A stretch of DNA of 64,000 nucleotides from Clostridia bacterium (GCA_017429985.1 JAFRNW010000031.1:1-64000); one strand, 5' to 3'; shown: positions 16,488-26,536, counted from the first letter of the stretch. The notes: generated by a model not told the origin, from the letters alone. A program made the numbers and translations.

Positions 16488-18677
16488 ATGAATATCGACG
16501 AGTTTAAGAAACAGCTCTGCGATCAGTTTTCCGCCTCCTACTCACCGGAGCAGACGGAACTGTTTCAGAAAGCGATCGACTTTTCGATCGCGCATCATAA
16601 CGGACAGCTCCGCGAATCCGGGGAGCCGTATATCACGCATCCGCTTCAGGTCGCCAAGATCGTACTGGACCTCGGAATGGACGCGGAGAGCATTATTGCC
16701 GCGCTTCTTCACGATTCCGTGGAGGACTGTGAAGATGTAACGCTGGAAGATGTCGAACGGGAATTCGGTCACGATGTAGCCATGCTCGTCGACGGCGTCA
16801 CGAAACTGACGAAGTCCGCAAAAACCGATTACATCACGAAAAAGCAGGAACAGGTGGAAAACCTCAGGAAACTGTTCCTTTCCATCGCATCGGACGTCCG
16901 CGTCGTGATCATCAAGCTCGCGGACCGGCTGCACAACATGCGGACCCTCTCCTACTGCAGCCGCGACAAACAGATGCGGGTATCCAAGGAAACACTGGAG
17001 GTCTACGCCCCGCTCGCGCACCGTTTCGGCATGGGCGCGATCAAGGGGGAACTGGAAGATCTTTCGTTCATGTATCTGTACCCCGATGAATACAGTGCGA
17101 CGAAGGAGGCGTTCAACGAACAGAAGAAAGAACGCGAGATCCTTCTCAACACGACGATGGAACAGATCTCCGAGAAGATCATGGACGCCGGGATCAACGG
17201 GTCGATCAACGGAAGGCCGAAACATCTGTACAGCGTCTACCGGAAGCTGCAGCGGCAGAACTGCACGATCAACGAGATCTACGATCTGATCGCGATCCGC
17301 GTCATCGTGGACACCGTAAACGACTGCTATGCGACCCTGGGTGTCCTTCACGCGAACTGGAAACCGTTCCCGGGCAGGTTCAAGGACTATATCGCCACGC
17401 CGAAACCGAATATGTACCGTTCCCTCCATACCACGCTTCTGGGAGCGAACGGGATCCCGTTCGAGGTTCAGATCAGAACGATCGAGATGCACCGCACGGC
17501 GGAATACGGTATCGCGGCGCACTGGATGTACAAGGAAGGACGCAACGTCCAGAGCGATCTGGACCGGAAGACCAGCTGGCTCAGACAGGTGCTGGAGACG
17601 AAAGATACGACCGAGAACAGCAACGAATTCGTCGAAAGCATCCTGAAGGATTTCCTTGGCGAGTACGTATTCGTGCTTTCCCCGAAAGGCGAGATCTTCG
17701 ACCTTCCGAAAGGATCCACGGTCCTGGATTTCGCATACCGGATCCATACGAATATCGGGCACCACTGCACGCGCGCGAAGGTCAACGGAGCGATCGTCAA
17801 GCTGGATTACAAGCTCAAGACGAACGATATGGTCGAGATCATCACGTCCAAGTCGCAGCAGGGTCCGAGCCGCGACTGGTTGAAGATCGTCAAGACCCAG
17901 GCGGCGAGAAACAAGATCAAGCAGTGGTTCAAGAAGGAGAACCGGGAAGAGAACATCGTCCGCGGCCGCGAGATGATAGAGGATTCCGCAAAGCGTACGA
18001 ACCAGGATCTTACGGAACTGCTGCAGCCGGATATCTACGAGCCTGTCCTGGAACGGCTCAACATGTCCACGCTGGACGATTACTATGCCGCGATCGGTTT
18101 CGGCGGGATCACTTCCATGCAGGCGCTTCACAAGCTGATCGATCAGGCGGTCAAACTGAAGAAAAAAGCCGCTCCTCCGCCGCTCAAGACGGGAAAGGCG
18201 CAGGGCAAGGCAGCGAAGACGACCGCAACGAACGGGATCATCGTGCACGGGGACCCTGGAATGGCCGTCCGCTTCGGAAACTGCTGCAATCCGCTTCCCG
18301 GAGATCCCATTATCGGCTATATCACAAGGGGAAGGGGCGTGTCCGTTCACAAGAAGGACTGCCCGAACGTGAGCTCCCTGACGAAGGATTCCGACCGCCT
18401 GATCGAAGTCGAGTGGGCCGTCAACAACGATTCCTCCTTTGAGGCGGCGCTCCAGATCCATGCGGACAACCGTCCGGGCACCCTGCTTGAGATTTCGGCG
18501 CTTCTGTCCGGCCTCAATATCAATATCATGAGCATCAACGGCCGTCCTATGCACGACGGAAGCAAATACGTGGTGGAAATGACGTTCAACGTCAGGAATT
18601 CCTCGCAGATGGAGACCGTTGTGACAAGTCTGAAGAAACTGAAATGCGTGTACGACGTATACCGCCAGTACAAATAG
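16488..18677 (+). CDS. relA: Bifunctional (p)ppGpp synthetase/hydrolase RelA/SpoT
   Basis: The 729-residue Rel enzyme controls the stringent response. The hydrolase HD domain (about 25-180) is intact with ALLHDSVEDC. The synthetase domain (about 240-360) has GRFKDYIATPKPNMYRSLHT and EYGIAAHW. A TGS domain (about 390-455, VFVLSPKGEIFDLPKGS), a helical/zinc-finger region with GNCCNPLPGDPI, and a C-terminal ACT domain (about 650-729) follow. Both catalytic halves look functional. No ribosome binding site is obvious, since the terminator occupies the space; coupling to apt transcription is likely. Confidence 0.96.
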   Translation: MNIDEFKKQLCDQFSASYSPEQTELFQKAIDFSIAHHNGQLRESGEPYITHPLQVAKIVLDLGMDAESIIAALLHDSVEDCEDVTLEDVEREFGHDVAMLVDGVTKLTKSAKTDYITKKQEQVENLRKLFLSIASDVRVVIIKLADRLHNMRTLSYCSRDKQMRVSKETLEVYAPLAHRFGMGAIKGELEDLSFMYLYPDEYSATKEAFNEQKKEREILLNTTMEQISEKIMDAGINGSINGRPKHLYSVYRKLQRQNCTINEIYDLIAIRVIVDTVNDCYATLGVLHANWKPFPGRFKDYIATPKPNMYRSLHTTLLGANGIPFEVQIRTIEMHRTAEYGIAAHWMYKEGRNVQSDLDRKTSWLRQVLETKDTTENSNEFVESILKDFLGEYVFVLSPKGEIFDLPKGSTVLDFAYRIHTNIGHHCTRAKVNGAIVKLDYKLKTNDMVEIITSKSQQGPSRDWLKIVKTQAARNKIKQWFKKENREENIVRGREMIEDSAKRTNQDLTELLQPDIYEPVLERLNMSTLDDYYAAIGFGGITSMQALHKLIDQAVKLKKKAAPPPLKTGKAQGKAAKTTATNGIIVHGDPGMAVRFGNCCNPLPGDPIIGYITRGRGVSVHKKDCPNVSSLTKDSDRLIEVEWAVNNDSSFEAALQIHADNRPGTLLEISALLSGLNINIMSINGRPMHDGSKYVVEMTFNVRNSSQMETVVTSLKKLKCVYDVYRQYK

Positions 18678-18684
18678 GATCGAT

Positions 18685-19119
18685 ATGAAAGCTGTCATAC
18701 AGAGAGTGACGGGCGCTTCCGTCACGGTGGAAAAGGAGACCGTCTCTTCCGTTGAACACGGCCTTCTTGTTTATCTGGGGATCACTTCCTCGGATACGGA
18801 TCAGGACGCGGCCAAGATGGTTGACAAGATCGTCCATCTCCGCATTTTTGACGATGAGAACGGCGTTCCGAACCGTTCCGTGCTTGACGTGAACGGCCAG
18901 GTCATGCTGGTATCGCAGTTCACGCTCTATGCCGACGCTTCGCACGGCAGACGCCCGAGCTATATCAAGGCTGCGCCGTCCGAAACCGCGGAACCGCTTT
19001 ATCTGTTTACGCTCAATGAACTGCGCCGTCATGTTCCGACGGAATGCGGCGTGTTCGGCGCGCACATGGAGATCTCTTCTGTCAATGACGGACCTTTCAC
19101 GATCCTGCTGGAGATATGA
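18685..19119 (+). CDS. dtd: D-aminoacyl-tRNA deacylase
   Basis: The 144-residue protein removes D-amino acids from mischarged tRNA. It has the family start MKAVIQRVTGASVTVE, the catalytic-pocket motif SQFTLYAD near residue 75 and NDGPFTILLE at the end in place of the usual NxGPVT motif. It sits seven bases after relA and overlaps the next gene in ATGA. Confidence 0.94.
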   Translation: MKAVIQRVTGASVTVEKETVSSVEHGLLVYLGITSSDTDQDAAKMVDKIVHLRIFDDENGVPNRSVLDVNGQVMLVSQFTLYADASHGRRPSYIKAAPSETAEPLYLFTLNELRRHVPTECGVFGAHMEISSVNDGPFTILLEI

Positions 19120-19754
19120 CGATGAAGATCAAGACCCTGCCATGCGGACCGCTGTCCGTGAATACCTATATCGTAAGCGATACTGCGCCGGAGTGCCTTG
19201 TGATCGATCCCGGCGCGGATGTTCCCGTGACGCGCTATCTGGAAGCGAACGGCCTTTCCTGCGCCGCCATCCTCGTGACGCACGGTCATTTCGACCATAT
19301 CGGAGGCGTTCCCGGCCTTTTGAAACGGTATCCGGGATGCCCGGTCTATATCCATCCGGACGACGCGCCCATGCTGTCCGATCCGAGAGCGTGCCTCGCG
19401 TCCTATTTCGGACGCAGCTTCGAACCGGTTTCGGACTTTCGGGAACTGAACGAGGGAGCCGCGTCAGCTGCGGGCTTTTCCTTTGAGGTGCTTCATACGC
19501 CGGGTCATTCCCCGGGAAGCGTTTCCTTCCTGTTTGCGCCTTCCGGTATCCTTTTTTCCGGGGATACCGTATTCCAGTGCAGCGTCGGAAGGAGCGACCT
19601 GCCGGGCGGGGACGAGATAACGCTTCTGCGTTCCGTGCACCGCCTTCTTGACGCGGTTCCGGACGGGACGGTGATCTATCCCGGACACGGGCCCGAAACG
19701 GATAAGGCGTACGAACAGACCCACAATCCCTATTATCTTTACTATTCGCCATGA
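19116..19754 (+). CDS. MBL-fold metallo-hydrolase (glyoxalase II-like)
   Basis: The 212-residue metallo-beta-lactamase fold protein has the metal motif VTHGHFDHIGG near residue 50, TPGHSPGSVSF near 129, SGDTVFQCSVGRSDLPGGD and the final YPGHGPETD. This is the YcbL-like, small glyoxalase II-like subgroup. The substrate is unknown. Gene order relA-dtd-MBL-hemZ-hisS is conserved in many Clostridia. Confidence 0.88.
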   Translation: MTMKIKTLPCGPLSVNTYIVSDTAPECLVIDPGADVPVTRYLEANGLSCAAILVTHGHFDHIGGVPGLLKRYPGCPVYIHPDDAPMLSDPRACLASYFGRSFEPVSDFRELNEGAASAAGFSFEVLHTPGHSPGSVSFLFAPSGILFSGDTVFQCSVGRSDLPGGDEITLLRSVHRLLDAVPDGTVIYPGHGPETDKAYEQTHNPYYLYYSP

Positions 19755-21205
19755 TACGCATCGATTCGGATCTTCCGGAATACTACAACGATATATCCGA
19801 GGAAGTCCGTCTCTTTTTCGGAAGGGAGACCCTGCGAGAAGCGCAGCCGGACGAAACGGAGGACGGGAGCAGATCGCTCGTGGTCCGACACAGTCTCCTG
19901 AACGGGGGACTGCTGTTTTCCGTGTCCGCGGAGTGGGAGGGACAAAAGCTCACGCAGTCCGCGGAACTGCCTCCGGCGGGGGAAACGCTTGTGCGCAAGC
20001 GCCTGATGAAGCGCTGCCTGAAATCCACCGTGTTCCGCATCCTGAAGGAAACCTCATCGGCGGAAACGCCCTGGGGGTCTCTGACCGGTGTCAGGCCGTC
20101 CAAGCTGTTCCGCGAGCTGTGCGAAACGGTCGGGCCGGAACGCGCCCAAAGCGTGCTCCACGGAACGTACGATGTGAGTCCGGACAGGATCCGGCTCGCC
20201 GAACAGATCTACCGCGTTCAGAAGCCCGTGATCGATTCCGCATCCAGTCGGGACATCGACGTCTACGTCAATATTCCGTTCTGCGTTTCCAAATGCCTGT
20301 ACTGCTCGTTCCCGTCCCGGGTGCTGAAGGAGGGAAGCGCAGAACTGGACGGTTATCTGGACGTTCTTGAGAAAGACATCCGTTTCGGGGGAGAGATCGT
20401 TTCCGGGACCGGAAGACGGGTGCGCGCCGTATATATCGGCGGCGGAACGCCGACCGTTCTTTCCTGCGGACAGCTGAAAAGACTGCTGGACACGATCGCG
20501 GACGCGTATTCCTTCCGCGGGGTCGAATACACCGTCGAGTCCGGACGCCCGGACACGATCACGCGGGAGAAACTTCTGATCATGAAAGAGCACGGCGTCA
20601 CGCGCATCTCGATCAATCCGCAGACGATGAATGCGGACACGCTGGTCCGCATGGGACGGAACCACACCCCCGGCCAGATCATAGAGGCGTACCGCGAAGC
20701 GCGGGAGATCGGATTCGATTCGGTCAACATGGATCTGATCGCGGGACTCCCGGGCGAGTGCCTCGCAGACTTCTCCTGCAGTCTGGAACGGGTCATGGAA
20801 CTGGATCCGGACGACATCACGGTTCACTCGCTGGCCCTGAAGCGCTCCGCCGCGCTGTTTCAGACGGATTTTGCGCTGAACGAGGAGGAGACCGCCTCCA
20901 TGATCGCGCTGAGCGCGGAGGAACTGCCCCAAAAGGGATATCTTCCGTATTACATGTACCGTCAGAAATACATGAGCGGGAACCTGGAGAACATCGGCTA
21001 CGCGAAACGGGGAAAACTGTGCGTCTACAACATCGACATGATGGAGGAAACGGCGCAGATCATGTCGCACGGCGCGTGCGCCGTCTCCAAACGCATCTAC
21101 GGGGACGAGAACCGGATCGAGCGGATTTTCAATCCGAAAGACGTCCCGACGTATGCGGAAAAGCTGGACGCGGTGAACGCACAGAAACAGTTGCTTTTCA
21201 ATTGA
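19751..21205 (+). CDS. hemZ: Coproporphyrinogen dehydrogenase HemZ
   Basis: The 484-residue radical SAM protein has a family N-terminal domain (about 1-165) followed by the cluster motif PFCVSKCLYCSFPSR (CxxxCxxC) near residue 176. YIGGGTPTVLS and NMDLIAGLPGE follow. HemZ is an HemN paralogue assigned to oxygen-independent coproporphyrinogen oxidation in Bacillota. No other haem gene is nearby, so its actual substrate here is open. Overlaps the MBL gene by four bases. The hisS promoter begins in its last codons. Confidence 0.9.
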   Translation: MIRIDSDLPEYYNDISEEVRLFFGRETLREAQPDETEDGSRSLVVRHSLLNGGLLFSVSAEWEGQKLTQSAELPPAGETLVRKRLMKRCLKSTVFRILKETSSAETPWGSLTGVRPSKLFRELCETVGPERAQSVLHGTYDVSPDRIRLAEQIYRVQKPVIDSASSRDIDVYVNIPFCVSKCLYCSFPSRVLKEGSAELDGYLDVLEKDIRFGGEIVSGTGRRVRAVYIGGGTPTVLSCGQLKRLLDTIADAYSFRGVEYTVESGRPDTITREKLLIMKEHGVTRISINPQTMNADTLVRMGRNHTPGQIIEAYREAREIGFDSVNMDLIAGLPGECLADFSCSLERVMELDPDDITVHSLALKRSAALFQTDFALNEEETASMIALSAEELPQKGYLPYYMYRQKYMSGNLENIGYAKRGKLCVYNIDMMEETAQIMSHGACAVSKRIYGDENRIERIFNPKDVPTYAEKLDAVNAQKQLLFN

Positions 21206-21230
21206 CGCACAGCGCATTTGAAAGTATAAT
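21202..21230 (+). promoter_or_regulatory. Promoter of hisS-aspS
   Basis: -35 TTGACG (21202-21207), 17 bp spacer, -10 TATAAT (21225-21230). The -35 overlaps the hemZ stop codon. The short leader contains GCCTGT and ACAGGC arms (21247-21252 and 21278-21283) that can form a hairpin; no T-box consensus was found. Confidence 0.8.
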
Positions 21231-21308
21231 TAATAATTCGAAAAGAGCCTGTACTCAGCCGAAGATCCGGCAGCGGGACAGGCATTACCGGTTGAAAGGA
21301 CAGAATCC

Positions 21309-22580
21309 GTGAATTACAGAGCTCCAAAGGGAACCAAAGACGTACTTCCTGCCGAAAGCTTCAGATGGCAGTATCTCGAGAACATGATCCGGGAACTGAC
21401 CAGAAAATACGGGATCCAGGAAGCCCGCACGCCGGTCATCGAACACACGGAACTTTTCCTGAGAGGCGTGGGCGACACCACGGACATCGTTCAGAAGGAG
21501 ATGTATACGTTCGAGGATAAGGGCGGCAGATCCATTACGCTGAAGCCGGAAGGAACGGCGGGGATCGTGAGGATGTTCGTTGAGCACAACCTCTGCAGTG
21601 ACCTTCAGCCTACGAAGATCTATTACCTCAACAGTCCAGTTTTCCGGTATGAGAGGCCCCAGGCCGGCAGACTGCGCGAGCATCATCAGTTCGGCGTCGA
21701 GTTTTTCGGCGCGCCGGAACCCACGGCGGACGCGGAATGCATTTCCCTGGTGCTCGAATTCCTCAGGGGGATCGGTCTCAGGAACCTGAAGGTCAAACTG
21801 AACAGCATCGGCTGTCCGGAATGCAGGCCAGCGTACCATAAGGCGCTGCACGCGTATCTCGAGGAGAGATACGACGGTCTTTGCGAGACGTGCAAGGCGA
21901 GATTCGAGACGAACCCGCTCCGCATCCTCGACTGCAAGGTGCCGAGCTGCCAGGCGCTTCTGACGGATACGCCCGTCATTACGGACTATCTCTGCGATTC
22001 GTGCAGGACGCATTTTGAAACGCTCCGGCATTATCTGGACGTGATGGGCGTTTCGTATGAACTGGACCCGAAGCTGGTCCGCGGTCTGGATTACTACACC
22101 AAGACGGTCTTCGAGGTCGTTTCGGAGGATATGACGCCTCAGATTGCGATCTGCGGCGGCGGAAGGTACGACAATCTTGTCCGCCAGCTCGGCGGTCCCG
22201 ACTGCGCGGGCATCGGATTCGGCCTCGGCATGGAAAGGCTTCTGATGCTGATGGAGGAAACCGGGATGGAGATCCCGTGCGATCCGCTTTACGACCTGTA
22301 TCTCGCCTCTGCCGGAACCGAATCGAAGGACAGGGTATTCGAACTCTGCTGGCAGCTGCGGTCGAAGGGTCTGAAGGTCGATATCGACCATGTCGGGCGC
22401 AGCCTCAAGGCGCAGATGAAGTATGCGGACAAGGTCGGGGCGGTCTATATCGTCGTGATCGGCGAGAATGAACTTGCTTCCGGCAGCGCGCGGATCAAGA
22501 ACATGCGTTCCGGCGCGGAAGAGGAAATCAGGCTGGATGCGGAAAGCATAGCCAGCTTTGTTTTGAATGGAGAAAGGTAA
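21309..22580 (+). CDS. hisS: Histidine--tRNA ligase
   Basis: The 423-residue class II synthetase has the start APKGTKDVLP, motif 2 around YERPQAGRLREHHQFGVE, the histidine loops LVRGLDYYTKTVFEV and GGGRYDNLV, motif 3 GFGLGMERLL and the C-terminal anticodon-binding domain from about residue 330. The start is GTG, eight bases after AAAGGA. It is co-transcribed with aspS, one base apart, a common arrangement in Bacillota. Confidence 0.96.
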   Translation: MNYRAPKGTKDVLPAESFRWQYLENMIRELTRKYGIQEARTPVIEHTELFLRGVGDTTDIVQKEMYTFEDKGGRSITLKPEGTAGIVRMFVEHNLCSDLQPTKIYYLNSPVFRYERPQAGRLREHHQFGVEFFGAPEPTADAECISLVLEFLRGIGLRNLKVKLNSIGCPECRPAYHKALHAYLEERYDGLCETCKARFETNPLRILDCKVPSCQALLTDTPVITDYLCDSCRTHFETLRHYLDVMGVSYELDPKLVRGLDYYTKTVFEVVSEDMTPQIAICGGGRYDNLVRQLGGPDCAGIGFGLGMERLLMLMEETGMEIPCDPLYDLYLASAGTESKDRVFELCWQLRSKGLKVDIDHVGRSLKAQMKYADKVGAVYIVVIGENELASGSARIKNMRSGAEEEIRLDAESIASFVLNGER

Positions 22581-22581
22581 T

Positions 22582-24381
22582 ATGAGTGAACTATTGAACG
22601 GTTGGAAGAGAACCTGTTACTGCACGGAGCTTTCCAAGGAGAACGCCGGCCAGGAAGTCGTTCTGATGGGCTGGGTGAATGTGTACAGGAACCTCGGTTC
22701 CCTGATCTTTATTCAGCTGCGCGACCGCAGCGGACTGATCCAGATCGTGTTTGACAAGAACGCGCTGTCCGAAGCGGACTATGAAAAGGCCGCCTCGTTC
22801 CGGACGGAATACGTTCTCGCGGTAAAGGGCATCGTATCCGAGCGTACCGGAAACATGGTCAATCCGAACATGAAGACCGGTGAGATCGAGATCCTGGTCA
22901 GGGAATTCAAGATGCTCAGTGCGAGCGAGACGACGCCGTTTGAGATCGACGACGACTGCAACGCCAACGAAGCGCTCCGTCTCCGGTACCGCTATCTGGA
23001 TCTCAGACGTCCGGTCATGCAGAAGAATCTGATCATGCGCCATCAGATCGCGCACATCGCGCGCAACTATTTCGCTGAGAACGGATTCCTGGAGATCGAG
23101 ACGCCGATCCTGACAAAGAGTACGCCGGAAGGCGCGCGCGACTACCTCGTTCCGAGCCGCGTGCATCCGGGATGCTTCTACGCGCTTCCGCAGAGCCCGC
23201 AGCTTTTCAAGCAGCTGCTGATGCTCTCCGGTTTCGACCGCTACATGCAGATCGCGAGATGCTTCCGCGATGAGGACCTCCGCGCGGACCGTCAGCCCGA
23301 CTTCACGCAGATTGACCTTGAGATGTCGTTTGTCGAAGAGGACGACGTCATGGAAGTCAACGAGCGGTTTCTGAAGAGGCTGTTCAAGGAAATGCTGGAC
23401 TACGACGTACAGCTTCCGCTTCCGAGGCTTCCCTATTCGGAGGCGATGGGACGGTACGGCTCCGACAAACCCGACACCCGTTTCGGCATGGAACTCTGTG
23501 ATATCACGGACCTTCTGAAGGATTCCGCGTTTACCGTCTTCCGCAACGTGATCGAATCCAGCGGATCGATCGAGTGCATCGTCGCGAAGGGTGCAGCGGA
23601 TACGCTTTCCAGAAAGGAAATCGATCAGCTTACGGAATTCGTGAAAGGCTACAACGCCAAGGGCCTTCTGTGGATCAGCAATAAGGACGACGGGATCCAT
23701 TCGCCCGCGCTGAAACACATGACGGAAACGGAACTCCAGTCCGTAATGGATAAAGCCGGGATCGAGAAGCACGACATCGCGTTTATCGTCGCGGACAAGA
23801 TCAGCGTCGTGAAGGCGTCGCTCGGCGCGCTGCGCTGCCATCTTGCGAACAAACTCGGCCTGATCCGCCCCGGACAGTACAATCTGCTCTGGGTGACCGA
23901 TTTCCCGCTCCTCGAGTACAGCGAGGAGGAGGGGAGATACGTCGCGATGCACCATCCGTTCACCAGCCCGAAGGATGAAGACCTTGACAAGCTGGAATCC
24001 GAGCCGGGTGAAGTACGCGCGAAGGCGTACGACATCATCCTGAACGGCGTGGAGCTCGGGGGAGGATCCATCCGGATCCACTCCCAGGATCTGCAGAAGC
24101 GCATGTTCCGTGCGCTCGGATTTACCGAGGAACAGGCGCAGGAACGTTTCGGGTTCCTTCTCAACGCGTTCAAATACGGCGCTCCGCCCCACGGCGGCAT
24201 GGCATACGGACTGGACCGCCTCGCCATGCTGATCTGCGGAACGGACAGCATCCGCGACGTGATCGCGTTCCCGAAGGTGCAGAACGCGTCCTGCCCGCTG
24301 ACCGGCGCGCCCGATACCGTGGACGCCAAACAACTGAAAGAACTGCACATTGCCTGCACGGAGGAAGAACGCCGGTCATAA
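22582..24381 (+). CDS. aspS: Aspartate--tRNA ligase
   Basis: The 599-residue bacterial-type AspRS starts at the ATG at 22582, just after the hisS stop and preceded by GGAGAAAGG; an in-frame ATG 15 bases upstream lies inside hisS. Domains: N-terminal OB fold (about 1-105), catalytic core with RYRYLDLRRP and FRDEDLRADRQPDFTQ, the bacterial GAD insertion (about 290-420), and motif 3 HGGMAYGLDRL near the end. Whether it is Asp-specific or charges Asn-tRNA too cannot be decided here, as no gatCAB genes are in view. Confidence 0.95.
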   Translation: MSELLNGWKRTCYCTELSKENAGQEVVLMGWVNVYRNLGSLIFIQLRDRSGLIQIVFDKNALSEADYEKAASFRTEYVLAVKGIVSERTGNMVNPNMKTGEIEILVREFKMLSASETTPFEIDDDCNANEALRLRYRYLDLRRPVMQKNLIMRHQIAHIARNYFAENGFLEIETPILTKSTPEGARDYLVPSRVHPGCFYALPQSPQLFKQLLMLSGFDRYMQIARCFRDEDLRADRQPDFTQIDLEMSFVEEDDVMEVNERFLKRLFKEMLDYDVQLPLPRLPYSEAMGRYGSDKPDTRFGMELCDITDLLKDSAFTVFRNVIESSGSIECIVAKGAADTLSRKEIDQLTEFVKGYNAKGLLWISNKDDGIHSPALKHMTETELQSVMDKAGIEKHDIAFIVADKISVVKASLGALRCHLANKLGLIRPGQYNLLWVTDFPLLEYSEEEGRYVAMHHPFTSPKDEDLDKLESEPGEVRAKAYDIILNGVELGGGSIRIHSQDLQKRMFRALGFTEEQAQERFGFLLNAFKYGAPPHGGMAYGLDRLAMLICGTDSIRDVIAFPKVQNASCPLTGAPDTVDAKQLKELHIACTEEERRS

Positions 24382-24519
24382 GGGAACGGCGTATTCCCGG
24401 GGGAACGCAGCCATCCGGTCCGATTCGCAGTATTGCGTTTCAACCGGAGAGAAGACCTGATCTCCGAAACACTGCGGATATGTGACGACGGAAATACATG
24501 AGCGAAAGGAATTTACACT

Positions 24520-24840
24520 ATGAGCAAGATTACGGAACTGAATTCAGCGACCTTTGACGCAACAATCAAAAAGGAAGGACTCGTCCTCGTGGATTTCTGG
24601 GCAACCTGGTGCGGACCGTGCAGAATGATGGCGCCTGTTATCGACGAGATCGCGGACGAGATGTCGGATTCCGTCGCATTCGCGAAAGTGGATGTGGACG
24701 AGAACACGCTCCTTGCCATGAATTACAGGGTTTCTTCCATTCCCGCGTTCGTTCTCTTCAAGAACGGGGAAGTCGCGGACAAGATCATCGGCGCTGTCCC
24801 GAAGGACAGGATCGTCCAGATGATCAAACGCCACATCTGA
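24520..24840 (+). CDS. trxA: Thioredoxin
   Basis: The 106-residue protein is a complete thioredoxin with the active site WATWCGPCRMM near residue 30 and the cis-proline loop SSIPAF. It is a cytoplasmic disulfide reductant. The 138-base gap from aspS has no clear terminator or promoter by eye, so it may be read from hisS-aspS. A cysteine desulfurase follows 15 bases later. Confidence 0.95.
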   Translation: MSKITELNSATFDATIKKEGLVLVDFWATWCGPCRMMAPVIDEIADEMSDSVAFAKVDVDENTLLAMNYRVSSIPAFVLFKNGEVADKIIGAVPKDRIVQMIKRHI

Positions 24841-24855
24841 CCGGAAACGGGCGAT

Positions 24856-26007
24856 ATGCTTCCCGTCTATCTGGATAATGCCGCTACGACAAGGGTGAGG
24901 GATGAAGCGCTTGCCGAGATGATGCCCGTCCTCATGCAGGATTTCGGGAATCCTTCCGGCGTGCACAGTTTTTCCCGCGCCGCACGGCACTGCCTGGATA
25001 CGGCGAGATCGCGCGTCGCGTCTGCGCTCCGCTGCAGGCCTGCGAACATTCTCTTCACGTCCGGCGGAACGGAAAGCGACAATCTTGCCATCCGGAGCGC
25101 CGTCCTGTCGTTTCCCTGCCGCTCCGGCACAGTCCCGCAGGTGATCACGGTGCGGACGGAGCATCATGCCGTGCTGAACACGCTGAACGCGTACGCGGCG
25201 CGGGGGCTGATCTCGCTGAGATATCTGGAACCGGACCGCTTCGGGAGGGTATGCCCGGACGAAGTGCGTAACGCCGTCACGTCCGAAACGGCGCTGGTGA
25301 CCGTCATGGCCGCAAACAATGAAACGGGAAACCTCATGCCCGTATCCGAGATCGGAAGGATCTGCCGGGACGCCGGGGTGCTCTTTCATACCGACGCCGT
25401 GCAGGCGTTCGGCCATATCCCGCTTGACGCGGAGTCGCTCTGCGCGGATTTCGTATCCGTCTCCTCCCATAAGATCCATGGCCCCAAAGGGGCGGGCGCG
25501 CTGTACTGCGCCGATCCGAAGAGGATCAGGCCCCTGATGTTCGGCGGGATGCAGGAGAACGGTCTGAGACCGGGAACCGAGAACGTGCCCGCTCTTGCCG
25601 GGTTCGGAAAGGCTGCGGAATGCGCCGTTTCCGGACTCGACGCGAAGATGGGGGCGGTCCGCGTTCTACGCGACAGACTGATGGAAAGCATCCTGGAACA
25701 GACCGGATGCGCCTCGCTCAATACGGATCCGGACCGCAGCCTGCCCAATATCCTCAACGTCACGTTCCGCGGCGTTGACGGAAAGGCGCTTCTGCTGCTG
25801 ATGGATATGGAAGGGATCGCCGTGTCCGCAGGCGCTGCCTGCGCGGCGGGATCCCCGGAACCGTCGCACGTGCTTCTCGCGATGGGACTGAGTCGTCAGG
25901 ACGCCTACAGCTCGGTCCGCTTTTCCCTGTCGGAATTCACGACCGAGGAGGAAATAGAGCGGGTATGTTCGGTACTGCCGGATCTGCTCCGGAGAGCCGC
26001 GTTCTGA
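24856..26007 (+). CDS. Cysteine desulfurase (NifS/IscS family)
   Basis: The 383-residue PLP enzyme transfers cysteine sulfur to iron-sulfur or tRNA thiolation pathways. It opens with YLDNAATTRV, has SGGTESDNLAI near residue 72, the PLP lysine in SSHKIHGPKGAGAL near 205 and the mobile catalytic cysteine in AGAACAAGSPEPSHV near 330. Clostridial homologues often precede thiI; here no thiI or iscU follows, and yajC has its own promoter. The partner scaffold is therefore unknown. Confidence 0.92.
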   Translation: MLPVYLDNAATTRVRDEALAEMMPVLMQDFGNPSGVHSFSRAARHCLDTARSRVASALRCRPANILFTSGGTESDNLAIRSAVLSFPCRSGTVPQVITVRTEHHAVLNTLNAYAARGLISLRYLEPDRFGRVCPDEVRNAVTSETALVTVMAANNETGNLMPVSEIGRICRDAGVLFHTDAVQAFGHIPLDAESLCADFVSVSSHKIHGPKGAGALYCADPKRIRPLMFGGMQENGLRPGTENVPALAGFGKAAECAVSGLDAKMGAVRVLRDRLMESILEQTGCASLNTDPDRSLPNILNVTFRGVDGKALLLLMDMEGIAVSAGAACAAGSPEPSHVLLAMGLSRQDAYSSVRFSLSEFTTEEEIERVCSVLPDLLRRAAF

Positions 26008-26053
26008 TCCGGAACTGCGTCGGCGCTGTCTCGGCTTCCGGGCGTGTTTTTAC

Positions 26054-26082
26054 TTGACGTGAAATACCGAAACCTTTACAAT
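26054..26082 (+). promoter_or_regulatory. Promoter of yajC
   Basis: -35 TTGACG (26054-26059), 17 bp spacer, -10 TACAAT (26077-26082). Confidence 0.7.
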
Positions 26083-26117
26083 GACTATATATCTTACGTA
26101 AGGAAGGGTACGAATAC

Positions 26118-26450
26118 ATGAGTGCTTCAGTTGCAAACGGCGCAGGATCTTTCTTCGGTTCCTATGGAATTCTGATTCTTGCTCTCGTGGCGATGTTCGC
26201 CATTATGATCATCCCGCAGAGAAGGAAAGATAAAAAAATCCGTGAAATGCTTGATTCCCTGAAACCGGGCGACCGGGTCAGAACGATCGGCGGCATCTAC
26301 GGAACCATCAGCTCCATCAAGGACGAAGTGGTCGTCCTGGCTGTCGGACCGGACAAGGTCAAGCTGGTTTTCGCCCGCGGTGCGATCTCCCAGGTAGAGG
26401 ACGCCGGCGTGGAGAACACGCTCGAAGACGGCATCAAGGAATCCAAATAA
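26118..26450 (+). CDS. yajC: Preprotein translocase subunit YajC
   Basis: The 110-residue single-pass membrane protein has one segment (about 11-32, GILILALVAMFAIMIIPQRR) followed by a cytoplasmic domain with the family signature LKPGDRVRTIGGIYGTI. YajC joins the SecDF subcomplex of the Sec translocase. secD and secF are not adjacent, and a terminator follows directly, so it is transcribed alone. Confidence 0.95.
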   Translation: MSASVANGAGSFFGSYGILILALVAMFAIMIIPQRRKDKKIREMLDSLKPGDRVRTIGGIYGTISSIKDEVVVLAVGPDKVKLVFARGAISQVEDAGVENTLEDGIKESK

Positions 26451-26472
26451 CTGCATCTGCTTGTAAAACAGG

Positions 26473-26503
26473 CTCGATGCAATGTTTTGCATCGAGTCGT
26501 TTT
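26473..26503 (+). terminator. Terminator after yajC
   Basis: CTCGATGCAA pairs perfectly with TTGCATCGAG around TGTT (26473-26496). The T-run TCGTTTT is short. Confidence 0.75.
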
Positions 26504-26536
26504 CATTTACCGATAAAAAAGAAAGGAGCTGTTCGG

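Noticed and set aside
21206..21308. T-box riboswitch upstream of hisS
   Set aside because: The leader is only about 80 bases and lacks the AGGGTGGNACCGCG element and a terminator.
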